From Kribbella catacumbae DSM 19601 (GTDB lineage Bacteria > Actinomycetota > Actinomycetes > Propionibacteriales > Kribbellaceae): 64,000 nucleotides of DNA. The stretch covers positions 124,001-188,000 of the forward strand of contig NZ_AQUZ01000009.1 of the NCBI RefSeq assembly GCF_000372465.1, read 5' to 3'. Position 1 is the stretch's first letter. Each line of letters starts with the position of its first letter. A model generated the notes under the pieces. That model saw nothing but the letters and a program-made list of their open reading frames with translations, ran no database searches and had not been told where the DNA came from. This document shows, piece by piece, positions 37,678-46,437 of the stretch. Position numbers and translations under genes: made by a program.

Positions 37678-39705
37678 GTGAGTTTCACGGGTACTGGAGC
37701 CGAGCCGGCGGGGTGGCTTCCTGGGGTGTCTTCGATGCTCTACGGCGGCGACTACAACCCCGAGCAGTGGCCAGAGGAGAGCTGGCCGGGCGATATCGAG
37801 CTGATGCGTCAGGCCGGGGTGAACCTGGTCAGCATCGGGATCTTCTCCTGGGCCCTGATCGAGCCGCGCCGCGGTGAGTACGACTTCGGCTGGATGGACC
37901 GGCTGTTCGAGTTGCTGCACTCGGCCGGCATCCGGATCAGCCTCGGTACGCCGACCGCTTCCCCACCCGCCTGGTTCTTCCACGAGCACCCCGAGGCCAA
38001 GGTGGTGACCCGTGACGGAACCACGCTCGGGTTCGGCTCGCGCGGCATGGCCAGCCCGAGCTCACCGGCGTACCGGGAGGCGAGCGTCTCGATCGCGACC
38101 GCACTGGCCGAGCGCTATGGCAACCACCCGGCGCTCGCCGTCTGGCACGTCCACAACGAGTACGGCGCACCCGTGTCCGACTGCTACTCCGAGCAGAGCA
38201 CTCTGGCCTTCCGGCGCTGGCTGCAGGACCGGTACGAGTCGCTGGATGCGCTCAATGCGGCCTGGGGTACTGCGTTCTGGGGGCAGACCTATCGCGAGTG
38301 GGAGCACATCTCCGCGCCGGCTGTCGCGGCCAGTGTGGTGAATCCGGCCCAGCGACTCGACTTCGCTCGCTTTACCTCCAACGCCCTGCTGCAGTGCTTC
38401 ATCGCCGAGCGGGACGCGATCCGGGCCGTTTGCCCGCACGTCCCGATCACCACCAACTTCATGGCCGGGACGTGCGAGTCGGTCGACCTGTGGAAGTGGG
38501 CCGACGAGGTCGATCTCGTTGCCAACGACCACTATCTGATCGCGGAAGACTCGCGCAGCCAGGTCGGCCTGGCGTTGTCGGCGGACCTGACCCGATCCAT
38601 CGCGCGCGGCAAGCCCTGGATGCTGATGGAGCACTCGACGTCGGGGGTGAACTGGCAGCCGCGCAACCTGGCCAAGCGGTCCGGCGAGCTGGCTCGCAAC
38701 GCGCTCTCGCACCTCGGCCGGGGCGCCGACGCGGTGCTGTTCTTCCAGTGGAAGGCGTCCCGGTCCGGCGCGGAGAAGTTCCACTCGGCGATGCTGCCGC
38801 ACGCCGGTACCGGCAGCCGGATCTGGTCGGAGGTGTGCGCGCTCGGCGAGGGTCTCAGCGGGCTGGACGAGGTGCTGGGGTCGACAGTGTCGGCCGACGT
38901 CGCTGTGCTGTGGGACTGGGAGTCCTTCTGGGCGCAGGATCTGGAGTGGCGGCCGAGTGAGGACCTGGCGCATCGCGAACGCGTGAACGCCTTCTACGAC
39001 AGGCTTTGGCGCGACCAGCTCACGGTCGACTTCGCGCATCCCGAGGCTGAGCTGGCGCAGTACAAGCTGGTTGTTGCCCCGGCCTCCTATCTGCTGACCC
39101 AAGCCGCGGCCGACAATCTGCGGCGTTACGTGGAAGCCGGTGGGACGCTGGTCGTCTCGTACTTCTCAGCGATCGTGAACGAGTACGACGCTGTGCACGA
39201 AGGCGGCTTCGTCGCGCCGCTGCGGGACGTGCTGGGGTTGACGGTGGAGGAGTTCTTGCCGCTGCGAGTCGGGGAGACCGTCCGGCTCACGCTCGATGCC
39301 ATCACCGGCGACGTCTGGACCGATGACGTCGCGCTGGCGGGTGCGGAGGTGGTCGCCGGCTTCGAGGACGGGCCCGCGGCGGGGAAGCCCGCCATCACGC
39401 GGAACACCCTCGGGGCGGGTGCCGCTTGGTACGTGTCCACCCGGCTCGACGCGGAGCAGTTGTCGGTCGTGATGGATCGGGCGTACGCCGACGCCGGTCT
39501 GGTGGCGGGAGATGGACCCGACGAGCTCGAGCTGATTCGCCGGCGGGGTGCCGTCGCGGAGTACCTGATCGCCATCAACCACGGGAACAAGCCGGTCGAC
39601 CTCCCGGTCGGCGGGACCGATCTGCTGTCCGGGGAGGCGGGGGAGTCGCTGAAGATCGAGGCAGGCGGCGTCCGCGTGATCCGGACCGACCACCGCTATC
39701 GCTAA
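37678..39705 (+). CDS. GH42 beta-galactosidase
   Basis: The 675-residue protein shows the GH42 layout: GGDYNPEQWP near the N-terminus, acid/base Glu161 in WHVHNEYG and nucleophile Glu318 in WMLMEHST, then the trimerisation and C-terminal beta domains. There is no signal peptide, so it acts inside the cell on imported galacto-oligosaccharides. The four cysteines of the structural zinc site known in some GH42 enzymes are absent (the segment reads GMASPSSPAYRE). The start is GTG at 37678 with AGAGG upstream. The gene is followed after 33 bases by the GH53 galactanase, as in bacterial gan operons. Confidence 0.94.
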   Translation: MSFTGTGAEPAGWLPGVSSMLYGGDYNPEQWPEESWPGDIELMRQAGVNLVSIGIFSWALIEPRRGEYDFGWMDRLFELLHSAGIRISLGTPTASPPAWFFHEHPEAKVVTRDGTTLGFGSRGMASPSSPAYREASVSIATALAERYGNHPALAVWHVHNEYGAPVSDCYSEQSTLAFRRWLQDRYESLDALNAAWGTAFWGQTYREWEHISAPAVAASVVNPAQRLDFARFTSNALLQCFIAERDAIRAVCPHVPITTNFMAGTCESVDLWKWADEVDLVANDHYLIAEDSRSQVGLALSADLTRSIARGKPWMLMEHSTSGVNWQPRNLAKRSGELARNALSHLGRGADAVLFFQWKASRSGAEKFHSAMLPHAGTGSRIWSEVCALGEGLSGLDEVLGSTVSADVAVLWDWESFWAQDLEWRPSEDLAHRERVNAFYDRLWRDQLTVDFAHPEAELAQYKLVVAPASYLLTQAAADNLRRYVEAGGTLVVSYFSAIVNEYDAVHEGGFVAPLRDVLGLTVEEFLPLRVGETVRLTLDAITGDVWTDDVALAGAEVVAGFEDGPAAGKPAITRNTLGAGAAWYVSTRLDAEQLSVVMDRAYADAGLVAGDGPDELELIRRRGAVAEYLIAINHGNKPVDLPVGGTDLLSGEAGESLKIEAGGVRVIRTDHRYR

Positions 39706-39738
39706 CGCAACCTCCGACACGACGCACTAGGAGCCCTG

Positions 39739-41298
39739 ATGAGGATCTTCACCGGACTGGCCCTGACTGTTGGGCTACTCGCCACTACCCTTGCGCCTGC
39801 CGAGGCGGCACCGAGCGCTTTGACTAATGGGGGCTTCGAGCAAGGATTGGGTGGCTGGACGGTCTCCGGTACGGCCGGTGCGGCGAAGATCGAGACCGGC
39901 GGGCGGAACGGCAACCGGCTGACGCACTGGGCCGCGGAGTCGTATCAGGTGACGACCAGGCAGACGGTTGAGCTGCCCGGCCGTGGCTGGTGGACCGTGA
40001 GCGCGTGGGGCATTTCTGGCGGTGCACTCAACGCGTCGAAGTTGTCGGTGACTGGTTGCGGACCGGCGGTGTCGACCGTCGTCCCGATCACGGACGCTTG
40101 GGTCCGCTCGGCGGTCTCGGTGTACGCCGACGGGCGCAAGCGCTGCACGGTGGCGCTGACGACGGCCGGTCCGGGTGGGACCTGGGCGAGCTTCGATGAC
40201 GTCGCGGTGGCCGCGGGACGGGTGTCGCGGGCCATTCGTGGCGGGGATCTGTCGGGACTCGCGAAGAACGAGGCGTTCGGTGCTTCCTACTTCTCGGCCG
40301 ACGGGCAGAAGGGTGACGCGGTCAAGCTGCTGGCGCGATCCGGGATGAACCTTGGCCGGCTGAAGGTTTGGGTGGATCCGGCCGACGGCTACAACGACAA
40401 GGCGCACGTGGTCGCGACGGCGAAGCGGATCAAGGCCGCGGGGATGAAGTTGCTGGTCGACTTCCACTACTCGGATCGCTGGACGGATCCGGGTGCGCAG
40501 GGTGTACCGGCTGCTTGGAAGGGGATGACGCCTGAGCAGATGGCGGATGCGGTTCATCAGCACACGCGCGAGGTACTCACTGCGTTGAAGGCGGCCGGCG
40601 TGACCGCGGATGTGGTGCAGGTCGGCAACGAGATCAACCCGGGCATGTTGTGGCCGTGGGGGCAGACCTGGGACGTCGACCCGGACGACGGCGTACCGGG
40701 AGCTCAGTGGGACAACCTGGCGTCGTTCCTCAAGGCTGGAGCGCGGGCGGTCAAGGAGGTGGACCCGCGGACGCAGGTGCTGCTGCATCTGACCAACATC
40801 AACAACGGCATCGGCTCGCTCACCTGGTGGTTCGACGAGGTCGTCGCGCGGGAGGTGCCGTTCGACCTGATCGGGCTGTCGTACTACGGCTACTGGCACG
40901 GCAGCCTCGCTGACCTGCAGAACGCGGTCACCACATTGTCCGCCCGCTATGACAAGGACGTGCTGAACGTCGAGACGGCCTATCCGTTCACGCTCGCGGA
41001 CGACGCACCGGCGTACGAGAACGTGATCGACCTGCCGAGCGAACTCGTGGCGGGCTATCCGGCGACCCCGGCCGGGCAGGCGGCCCAGTTCCGCGCAGTA
41101 CAGGACGCAGTCGCTGCTGCCGAGGGCGGGCGAGGCATCGGCACGGTCTACTGGGAACCCGCCTGGACCTCGGTCGCCGGCGCTGGCTGGGACCCAGCCG
41201 ACCCCACCTCCGGCAACGCCTGGGAAAACCAGGCGGTCTTCGACTTCAACAACCGCCTCCTCCCAGCAGCCCGTCACTTCGCTCCCGACCCGCACTAG
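39739..41298 (+). CDS. Secreted GH53 endo-beta-1,4-galactanase with N-terminal carbohydrate-binding-like domain
   Basis: The 519-residue precursor has a signal peptide ending near PAEAA (residue 24), then a jelly-roll-like domain (about residues 25-160: NGGFEQGLGGWTVSG and WASFDDVAVAAG, as in CBM4/9-type modules). The GH53 barrel follows: RGGDLSG, LGRLKVWVDP, DFHYSDRWTDPG, acid/base Glu298 in VQVGNEIN and nucleophile Glu412 in NVETAYPFT. It cleaves beta-1,4-galactan side chains of pectin outside the cell; the products would feed the importer and the GH42 enzyme next door. Confidence 0.95.
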   Translation: MRIFTGLALTVGLLATTLAPAEAAPSALTNGGFEQGLGGWTVSGTAGAAKIETGGRNGNRLTHWAAESYQVTTRQTVELPGRGWWTVSAWGISGGALNASKLSVTGCGPAVSTVVPITDAWVRSAVSVYADGRKRCTVALTTAGPGGTWASFDDVAVAAGRVSRAIRGGDLSGLAKNEAFGASYFSADGQKGDAVKLLARSGMNLGRLKVWVDPADGYNDKAHVVATAKRIKAAGMKLLVDFHYSDRWTDPGAQGVPAAWKGMTPEQMADAVHQHTREVLTALKAAGVTADVVQVGNEINPGMLWPWGQTWDVDPDDGVPGAQWDNLASFLKAGARAVKEVDPRTQVLLHLTNINNGIGSLTWWFDEVVAREVPFDLIGLSYYGYWHGSLADLQNAVTTLSARYDKDVLNVETAYPFTLADDAPAYENVIDLPSELVAGYPATPAGQAAQFRAVQDAVAAAEGGRGIGTVYWEPAWTSVAGAGWDPADPTSGNAWENQAVFDFNNRLLPAARHFAPDPH

Positions 41299-41382
41299 CC
41301 AGCGGGTGGACTGGCCGGTGAGGGCTGGTCGGGGTTGTGGAAGGCTCTCGGGAGGATTGCCGACTGGTGAAGGGGTGTTGGG

Positions 41383-42618
41383 ATGGGTGCGCTGACGAAC
41401 TGGGCGGGGAACATCACCTTTTCGGCGGAGGTTCAGGCGCCGGTGTCGGTGCCGGAGTTGCAGGAGCTGGTGAAATCGGCCGAGCAGCTGCGGGTACTGG
41501 GGACCGGGCACTCGTTCAACCGGATCGCGGATACCGACGGGACGCTGGTCTCGGTCGCCGCGCTGCCCAAGGAGATCTCGATCGCTGAAGACACCGTCAC
41601 GGTTTCGGCCGGCCTTCGGTACGGCGAGGTGACGGCGGCGCTGCAGGCGGAAGGGCGGGCGCTCCACAACCTCGGGTCGTTGCCGCACATCTCAGTTGCC
41701 GGCGCGTGCTCGACCGGGACGCACGGCTCCGGTGACACCAACGGCACGCTCGCTTCCGCGGTCTCGGCCATCACCTTCATCGGCGCCGACGGCGAACTCG
41801 TCACGCTCACCCGCGACGTCGACCCGGACTTCCTGGGCTCGGTGATTTCGCTCGGCGCGCTTGGGGTGACGGTCCAGCTCCAGCTCGACACCAGGCCGGC
41901 GTACGAGATCAGCCAGGTCGTGTACGACGGGCTGCCGGTGGCACGGCTCGGCGCGGATTTCGAGGAGATCTTCGCGAGCGCGTACAGCGTCAGCGCGTTC
42001 ACCGACTGGGTCGACCCGGACGTGATGGTGTGGCGCAAAATGCGCGCCGGTACGCCGTACGAGCCGTCCTGGCTGGGTGCCCGGATCGCCGATGGTGCCC
42101 GGCACCCGATCAAGTCGATGCCGGCGGACTTCGCGACCCAGCAAGGCGGAGTCGTCGGACCGTGGAACGAGCGGCTGCCGCACTTCCGCCTCGAGTTCAC
42201 CCCGAGCAACGGCGAGGAACTGCAGTCGGAGTACTTCGTACCGCGGGCCGTCGCCGCGCAGGCCTTCGAGGAGCTGAAAGCGCTCGGCGAGCGGATGGCT
42301 TCCGTCATCCAGATCTCCGAGGTCCGCACGGTCGCCGCCGACGACCTTTGGCTGAGCCCGAGCCAAGGCCGGGACACGGTCGCGCTGCACTTCACCTGGA
42401 TCCAGGACGAAACCGCCGTCCGTCCAGTCGTCGCCGCCATCGAAGACGCGCTGTTGCCGTTGGGCGCCAGGCCGCACTGGGGCAAGGTCTTCACCGCCGA
42501 CGCGGCCGCCCTCCGCGACTGCTACCCGAAGGTCCCCGACTTCGTCGCCCTCGCCGCGAAGTACGACCCGGCCGGCAAGTTCCGCAACGACTACCTGAAC
42601 ACCTACCTGCCCGCCTGA
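41383..42618 (+). CDS. Alditol/xylitol oxidase (FAD-linked, VAO family)
   Basis: The 411-residue protein begins TNWAGNITFSA and carries RVLGTGHSFN, whose His corresponds to the covalent FAD attachment site of Streptomyces AldO. SLPHISVAGACSTGTHGSG is the second FAD-binding segment, and RPHWGKVF and YDPAGKFRN lie near the C-terminus. Length (AldO about 418) and motif order fit AldO throughout. AldO oxidises the C1 hydroxyl of xylitol or sorbitol with oxygen, giving the aldose and hydrogen peroxide. It has AAGGGG upstream of the ATG and follows the galactanase by 84 bases. Confidence 0.93.
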   Translation: MGALTNWAGNITFSAEVQAPVSVPELQELVKSAEQLRVLGTGHSFNRIADTDGTLVSVAALPKEISIAEDTVTVSAGLRYGEVTAALQAEGRALHNLGSLPHISVAGACSTGTHGSGDTNGTLASAVSAITFIGADGELVTLTRDVDPDFLGSVISLGALGVTVQLQLDTRPAYEISQVVYDGLPVARLGADFEEIFASAYSVSAFTDWVDPDVMVWRKMRAGTPYEPSWLGARIADGARHPIKSMPADFATQQGGVVGPWNERLPHFRLEFTPSNGEELQSEYFVPRAVAAQAFEELKALGERMASVIQISEVRTVAADDLWLSPSQGRDTVALHFTWIQDETAVRPVVAAIEDALLPLGARPHWGKVFTADAAALRDCYPKVPDFVALAAKYDPAGKFRNDYLNTYLPA

Positions 42619-42656
42619 CGGACTCGGCACCCCGCCCACAGCCCACCCGCAACCCC

Positions 42657-42711
42657 CGACCTTGGGCACCGCCCAGCCACCCCCACCCCCCATCCCGTGC
42701 CCAAAGTCGAC
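42657..42711 (-). repeat. Repeat family R4, inverted copy
   Basis: Read on the minus strand, the segment runs GTCGACTTTGGGCACGGG ... GCCCAAGGTCG and matches the copy at 42931-42998 with a shorter middle. It starts about 40 bases after the alditol oxidase stop codon. The whole 42619-43077 space holds only these repeats; no gene was recognised. Confidence 0.65.
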
Positions 42712-42863
42712 CGCCCCTGGCCGACCGGGGAGGAAACTACGCCCGGACCGGGCCCACAATCCGCCCCAGATCCAGCGAAAACCCTCCCCAACTGGTGAGG
42801 GCGGCCGGCGCTCGTGGTGGATGAAGTTTGGTTTGGTGGCCTGGGCGACCTCGGGCCGGCCGG

Positions 42864-42998
42864 CTTTGGGCACGGGCCGGGCATCCCAGGGCGGGCTGGG
42901 CGGCTGGCCGGTGCACAAGGTGGCTGTGGTGGTCGACTTTGGGCACGGGGTGGGCGTCGTATGGCGGGTTGGGTGGCTGGCCGGTGCACAAGGTCGGC
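42864..42998 (+). repeat. Repeat family R4, two tandem copies
   Basis: Two copies with a period of 73 bases (42864-42923 and 42937-42998) share CTTTGGGCACGGG at the left and GGCTGGCCGGTGCACAAGGT at the right. Within each copy the two ends are imperfect inverted repeats (CTTTGGGCAC against CCTTGTGCAC). A third copy lies inverted at 42657-42711. Confidence 0.7.
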
Positions 42999-43077
42999 GA
43001 TTGTGGGAGTACGTCGTACGCGGCCGGCTGAGCTGTCTGGGGGTGTTGACGGGATCTGGGTGGTGATCTAACTTTTG

Positions 43078-43104
43078 TCGAAACGCTTCGACGAAGCGTT
43101 TCGA
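43078..43104. promoter_or_regulatory. 27-bp perfect palindrome, LacI-type operator
   Basis: TCGAAACGCTTCG (43078-43090) and CGAAGCGTTTCGA (43092-43104) are perfect inverted repeats around one central base. It lies 17 bases before the LacI start at 43122, suggesting autoregulation. It shares the CGAAGCG/CGCTTCG words with the four TCGAAGCGCTTCGA sites at 49311-57820. Confidence 0.8.
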
Positions 43105-43121
43105 TGACCGCCGGAGGCTGC

Positions 43122-44141
43122 ATGGCGACGATGACTGATGTGGCTCGGCGGGCTGGTGTCTCCGTCAGCACGGTGTCCTACGTGCTGACCGGGACCAGGC
43201 CGATCTCCGAGGCCACCAGGGATCGCGTGCTGGCGGCGATGGCTGAACTGGACTACCAGCCGAACGCGATGGCCCGCGGGCTGGCGAGCCGGAGGAGCAA
43301 CATCGTCGGGCTGCTGCTGCCGCTCACCGGCCGGGCGCTCGGCGCGACGGAGACGGCATTCGTCACTGGCGCGACCGAGGCGGCCAGGGAAGCCGGATAT
43401 CACCTGATGCTGTGTCCGGTCGGCACCGATGACAGCGAGGAACTGCAGACGCTGGCGACCCAGCGGCTGCTCGACGGGTTCCTGGTGATGGAGGTCCAGC
43501 TGACCGACCGCCGGGTCGACCTGCTCCGCAAGCTGGCCTCGCCGTTCGTGCTGATCGGCCGGACCGACGATCCGTCCGGGCTGGCCTGTGTGGACATCGA
43601 CTTCGAGCAGACGGTCGGCGACGCGGTCGCCCACCTGGTCGAGCTCGGCCACCAGACCATTGCCTACATCAACCACTCGGACGCCAGCCTGGCCAGTGGC
43701 TACGGCCCGGCCAAGCGCACCGCGGCGGCGTTCGAGGCGGCGCTGGAGCGGCACGGCGTCACGGGTGTGATGGTGCCGACCGAGGACACCTCGACCGGTG
43801 GCCGGGTCGCGATCCGGGAGGCGCGCGAACGTTGCCCGCAACTGACCGGCGTACTCGTGATGAACGAGAACGCCGCCCTAGGGATTCTGGCCGAGTTGCG
43901 GGAAGCGGGCCTGGACGTTCCATGGGACGTGTCGGTGGTGTCGATGGTGACGTCCGAAGTCGTCGCCGACCTGGCCAGCCCGGCCCTCACCGCGATGACT
44001 TCACCAGGTGCCGCTTTGGGAGCAGCCGCCACTCGTGTCCTGCTCGAGCGGCTCGCCGACGGCGACACCTCGACGTACCAGGAGTTGCTGCCCTGCGTAC
44101 TGGAGATCCGGGGAACCAGCGCCAAGGCGAGGAAGAAGTAG
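43122..44141 (+). CDS. LacI-family regulator (GH31/GH3 locus)
   Basis: The 339-residue protein begins MATMTDVARRAGVSVSTVSYVLTGTRPISEATRDRV, a canonical LacI helix-turn-helix plus hinge (PNAMARGLASRRSNIVGLLLPL), then a sugar-binding sensor domain. I use the ATG at 43122, which has GGAGG seven bases upstream, instead of the ATG at 43104, which lies in the operator. It is closely similar in its HTH to the regulator at 56542-57567 (STVSYVL in both), so both may read the same family of palindromes. The GH31 gene follows 70 bases downstream. Confidence 0.92.
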   Translation: MATMTDVARRAGVSVSTVSYVLTGTRPISEATRDRVLAAMAELDYQPNAMARGLASRRSNIVGLLLPLTGRALGATETAFVTGATEAAREAGYHLMLCPVGTDDSEELQTLATQRLLDGFLVMEVQLTDRRVDLLRKLASPFVLIGRTDDPSGLACVDIDFEQTVGDAVAHLVELGHQTIAYINHSDASLASGYGPAKRTAAAFEAALERHGVTGVMVPTEDTSTGGRVAIREARERCPQLTGVLVMNENAALGILAELREAGLDVPWDVSVVSMVTSEVVADLASPALTAMTSPGAALGAAATRVLLERLADGDTSTYQELLPCVLEIRGTSAKARKK

Positions 44142-44191
44142 TAGCCGTCCGCCGAACCTCCGGACATGACACCGTCAGAAGGAGTACACCC

Positions 44192-44215
44192 ATGCCGCCC
44201 GGTGGCAACAGATGA
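44192..44215 (+). CDS. Seven-codon leader ORF coupled to the GH31 start
   Basis: ATG CCG CCC GGT GGC AAC AGA TGA encodes MPPGGNR. It has a near-perfect ribosome-binding sequence (AGAAGGAG, 44177-44184) seven bases before its ATG, while the GH31 gene has none of its own. The leader stop overlaps the GH31 ATG (ATGA), so ribosomes ending the leader can restart on GH31. It is either a coupling device or a relic of an earlier start; function is inference. Confidence 0.5.
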   Translation: MPPGGNR

Positions 44216-46437
44216 AGTTCACAGACGGCTACTGGCAGCTGCGGCCGGGGTTGACCCGGTTGCGTCCGGCCGCGGTCGAGAGTGTCGAGAGCACCGAGCG
44301 GTCGCTGGTCGTGTACGCGCCGGCGAAGCAGATCATCGGGCGCGGAGACACTCTCAACCAGCCACTTTTCACCATCACCGTCCACTCACCCGCGGCCGGC
44401 GTGATCGGTGTCGGGATCCAGCACCACAGCGGCGGAGTACCGCCGCGGCCGGCCTTCCAGTTGGCGGTCGAGGAGGACCATCCGGTCAAGGTCGAGGTCG
44501 ACGATGAGGTGGCCCGGCTGACCAGCGGCGACCTGACCGCGGTGATCAAACTCAACGGGCCCTGGGACCTGCGGTTCGAGCGGGACGGCCGGGTGCTGAC
44601 CGACTCGAGCGCCCGGAGCATCGGGCTGATCACCGACCAGCAAGGCAAGCACTTCCTGCACGAGCAGCTCGCGCTCGGCGTCGGCGAGACCGTCTACGGA
44701 CTCGGTGAGCGATTCGGTCCGCTGGTGAAGAACGGCCAGGTGGTCGACATCTGGAACGCCGACGGCGGCACGTCCAGCGAGCAGGCGTACAAGAACGTCC
44801 CGTTCTACCTGAGCAGCAGCGGGTACGGCGTACTGGTGGACACTCCGTCGAAGGTCTCCTTCGAGGTGGGCTCGGAGGTGGTGTCCCGCAACCAGTTCAG
44901 CGTCGAAGGCCAGGAGCTGAGCTACTACGTCATCAGCGGCCCGACGCCCAAGGACGTACTGCGTCGCTACACGGCTCTCACCGGGCGTCCTGCTCGCGTG
45001 CCGGCCTGGTCGATGGGGCTGTGGCTGTCGACGTCGTTCACCACGGACTACACCGAGGAGACGACGAGCGGCTTCGTGGCCGGGATGGCGTCGCGCGATC
45101 TGCCGCTCAGTGTCTTCCACTTCGACTGCTTCTGGATGCGCCAGTTCCATTGGTGCGACTTCCTCTGGGATCCGGTCGCCTTCCCCGATCCGGCGGGCAT
45201 GCTGGGCCGGCTCAAGGAACGCGGGTTGCGGATCAGCCTTTGGATCAACCCCTACATCGCCCAGCGGTCGGCCCTGTTCGAGGAAGGGCGGCAGCTCGGC
45301 TATCTGCTCAAGCGGCCCGACGGCTCGGTCTGGCAGTGGGACATGTGGCAGGCCGGGATGGCGATCGTGGACTTCACCAACCCTGCCGCGACCGAATGGT
45401 TCCGGTCGAAGCTGCAGGCGCTGATCGATCTGGGCGTGGACTGTTTCAAGACCGACTTCGGCGAGCGGATCCCGGCCGAGGACGTGGTCTGGCACGACGG
45501 CTCCGACCCGCAGCGGATGCATAACTACTATCCGCACCTCTACAACAAGGCAGTGTTCGGACTGCTGCAGGAGAACCGCGGCGAGGGCGACGCAGTACTG
45601 TTCGCGCGGTCGGCGACCGTCGGCGGACAGCAGTTCCCCGTGCACTGGGGTGGCGACTGCGAGTCGACCTTCGAGGCGATGGCGGAGTCACTGCGTGGCG
45701 GATTGTCGCTGGCGTCGTCGGGCTTCGGCTACTGGAGTCACGACATCGGCGGCTTCGAAGGAACGCCCGACGCGGCAGTCTTCAAGCGCTGGGTGCCCTT
45801 CGGCCTGCTGTCGTCACACTCGCGCCTGCACGGCTCGGGGTCCTACCGGGTGCCGTGGGCTTTCGACGAGGAAGCTGTCGACGTACTGCGCCGCTTCACC
45901 AAGGTGAAGATGTCGCTGATGCCCTACCTGGCGAGTGTTGCCGAGGAAGCCCACACCGACGGTACGCCGATGATGCGGCCGATGATGCTGGAGTTCCCCT
46001 CAGATCCGGGAGTCGCCTACCTCGAGCGGCAGTACATGCTCGGGCCGGACCTCCTTGTCGCACCCGTGATGAGCAGAGACGGCGAGGTGCGGTTCTACTT
46101 GCCTGAAGGCACCTGGACCCACCTGTTGACCGGCGAGCAGCTGGCCGGGAGCCGCTGGGTCACCCAGACCCACGACTTCGACAGCCTGCCAGTACTGGTC
46201 CGGCAGGGCGCGGTGATCGCCGTCGGGGCCGTCGACGATCGCCCGGACTACGACTGGGCCGACGGCGTAGAGCTGCGCTGGTTCGCTCCGACCGAAGGCC
46301 AGGTGGCCCGTGTCCGCCTCCCCGGGCCGAACGGGGAGACGGCCGCGGTCATCGAGGTGACCTTGACGGACGGTCAGGCAGCAACGCGGGTTGTCGAGGG
46401 CACCTGCGAGCGGTTCACCGTCACTGTTCGAAAGTGA
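44212..46437 (+). CDS. GH31 alpha-xylosidase (YicI type)
   Basis: The 741-residue protein has the GH31 plan: N-terminal beta-sandwich with GLGERFGPLVKNGQ, catalytic barrel with FHFDCFWM, nucleophile Asp415 in CFKTDFGE and acid/base Asp482 in HWGGDCES, then C-terminal beta domains. These positions nearly coincide with Asp416 and Asp482 of E. coli YicI, and the CFW/KTDFGE pattern favours alpha-xylosidase over alpha-glucosidase. It has no signal peptide, so it would remove xylose from imported xyloglucan oligosaccharides. Its last 17 bases overlap the convergent GH3 gene. Confidence 0.93.
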   Translation: MKFTDGYWQLRPGLTRLRPAAVESVESTERSLVVYAPAKQIIGRGDTLNQPLFTITVHSPAAGVIGVGIQHHSGGVPPRPAFQLAVEEDHPVKVEVDDEVARLTSGDLTAVIKLNGPWDLRFERDGRVLTDSSARSIGLITDQQGKHFLHEQLALGVGETVYGLGERFGPLVKNGQVVDIWNADGGTSSEQAYKNVPFYLSSSGYGVLVDTPSKVSFEVGSEVVSRNQFSVEGQELSYYVISGPTPKDVLRRYTALTGRPARVPAWSMGLWLSTSFTTDYTEETTSGFVAGMASRDLPLSVFHFDCFWMRQFHWCDFLWDPVAFPDPAGMLGRLKERGLRISLWINPYIAQRSALFEEGRQLGYLLKRPDGSVWQWDMWQAGMAIVDFTNPAATEWFRSKLQALIDLGVDCFKTDFGERIPAEDVVWHDGSDPQRMHNYYPHLYNKAVFGLLQENRGEGDAVLFARSATVGGQQFPVHWGGDCESTFEAMAESLRGGLSLASSGFGYWSHDIGGFEGTPDAAVFKRWVPFGLLSSHSRLHGSGSYRVPWAFDEEAVDVLRRFTKVKMSLMPYLASVAEEAHTDGTPMMRPMMLEFPSDPGVAYLERQYMLGPDLLVAPVMSRDGEVRFYLPEGTWTHLLTGEQLAGSRWVTQTHDFDSLPVLVRQGAVIAVGAVDDRPDYDWADGVELRWFAPTEGQVARVRLPGPNGETAAVIEVTLTDGQAATRVVEGTCERFTVTVRK

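Noticed and set aside
42864-42998. CRISPR-like array
   Set aside because: Only two direct copies, no regular short repeat with unique spacers, and no cas genes.
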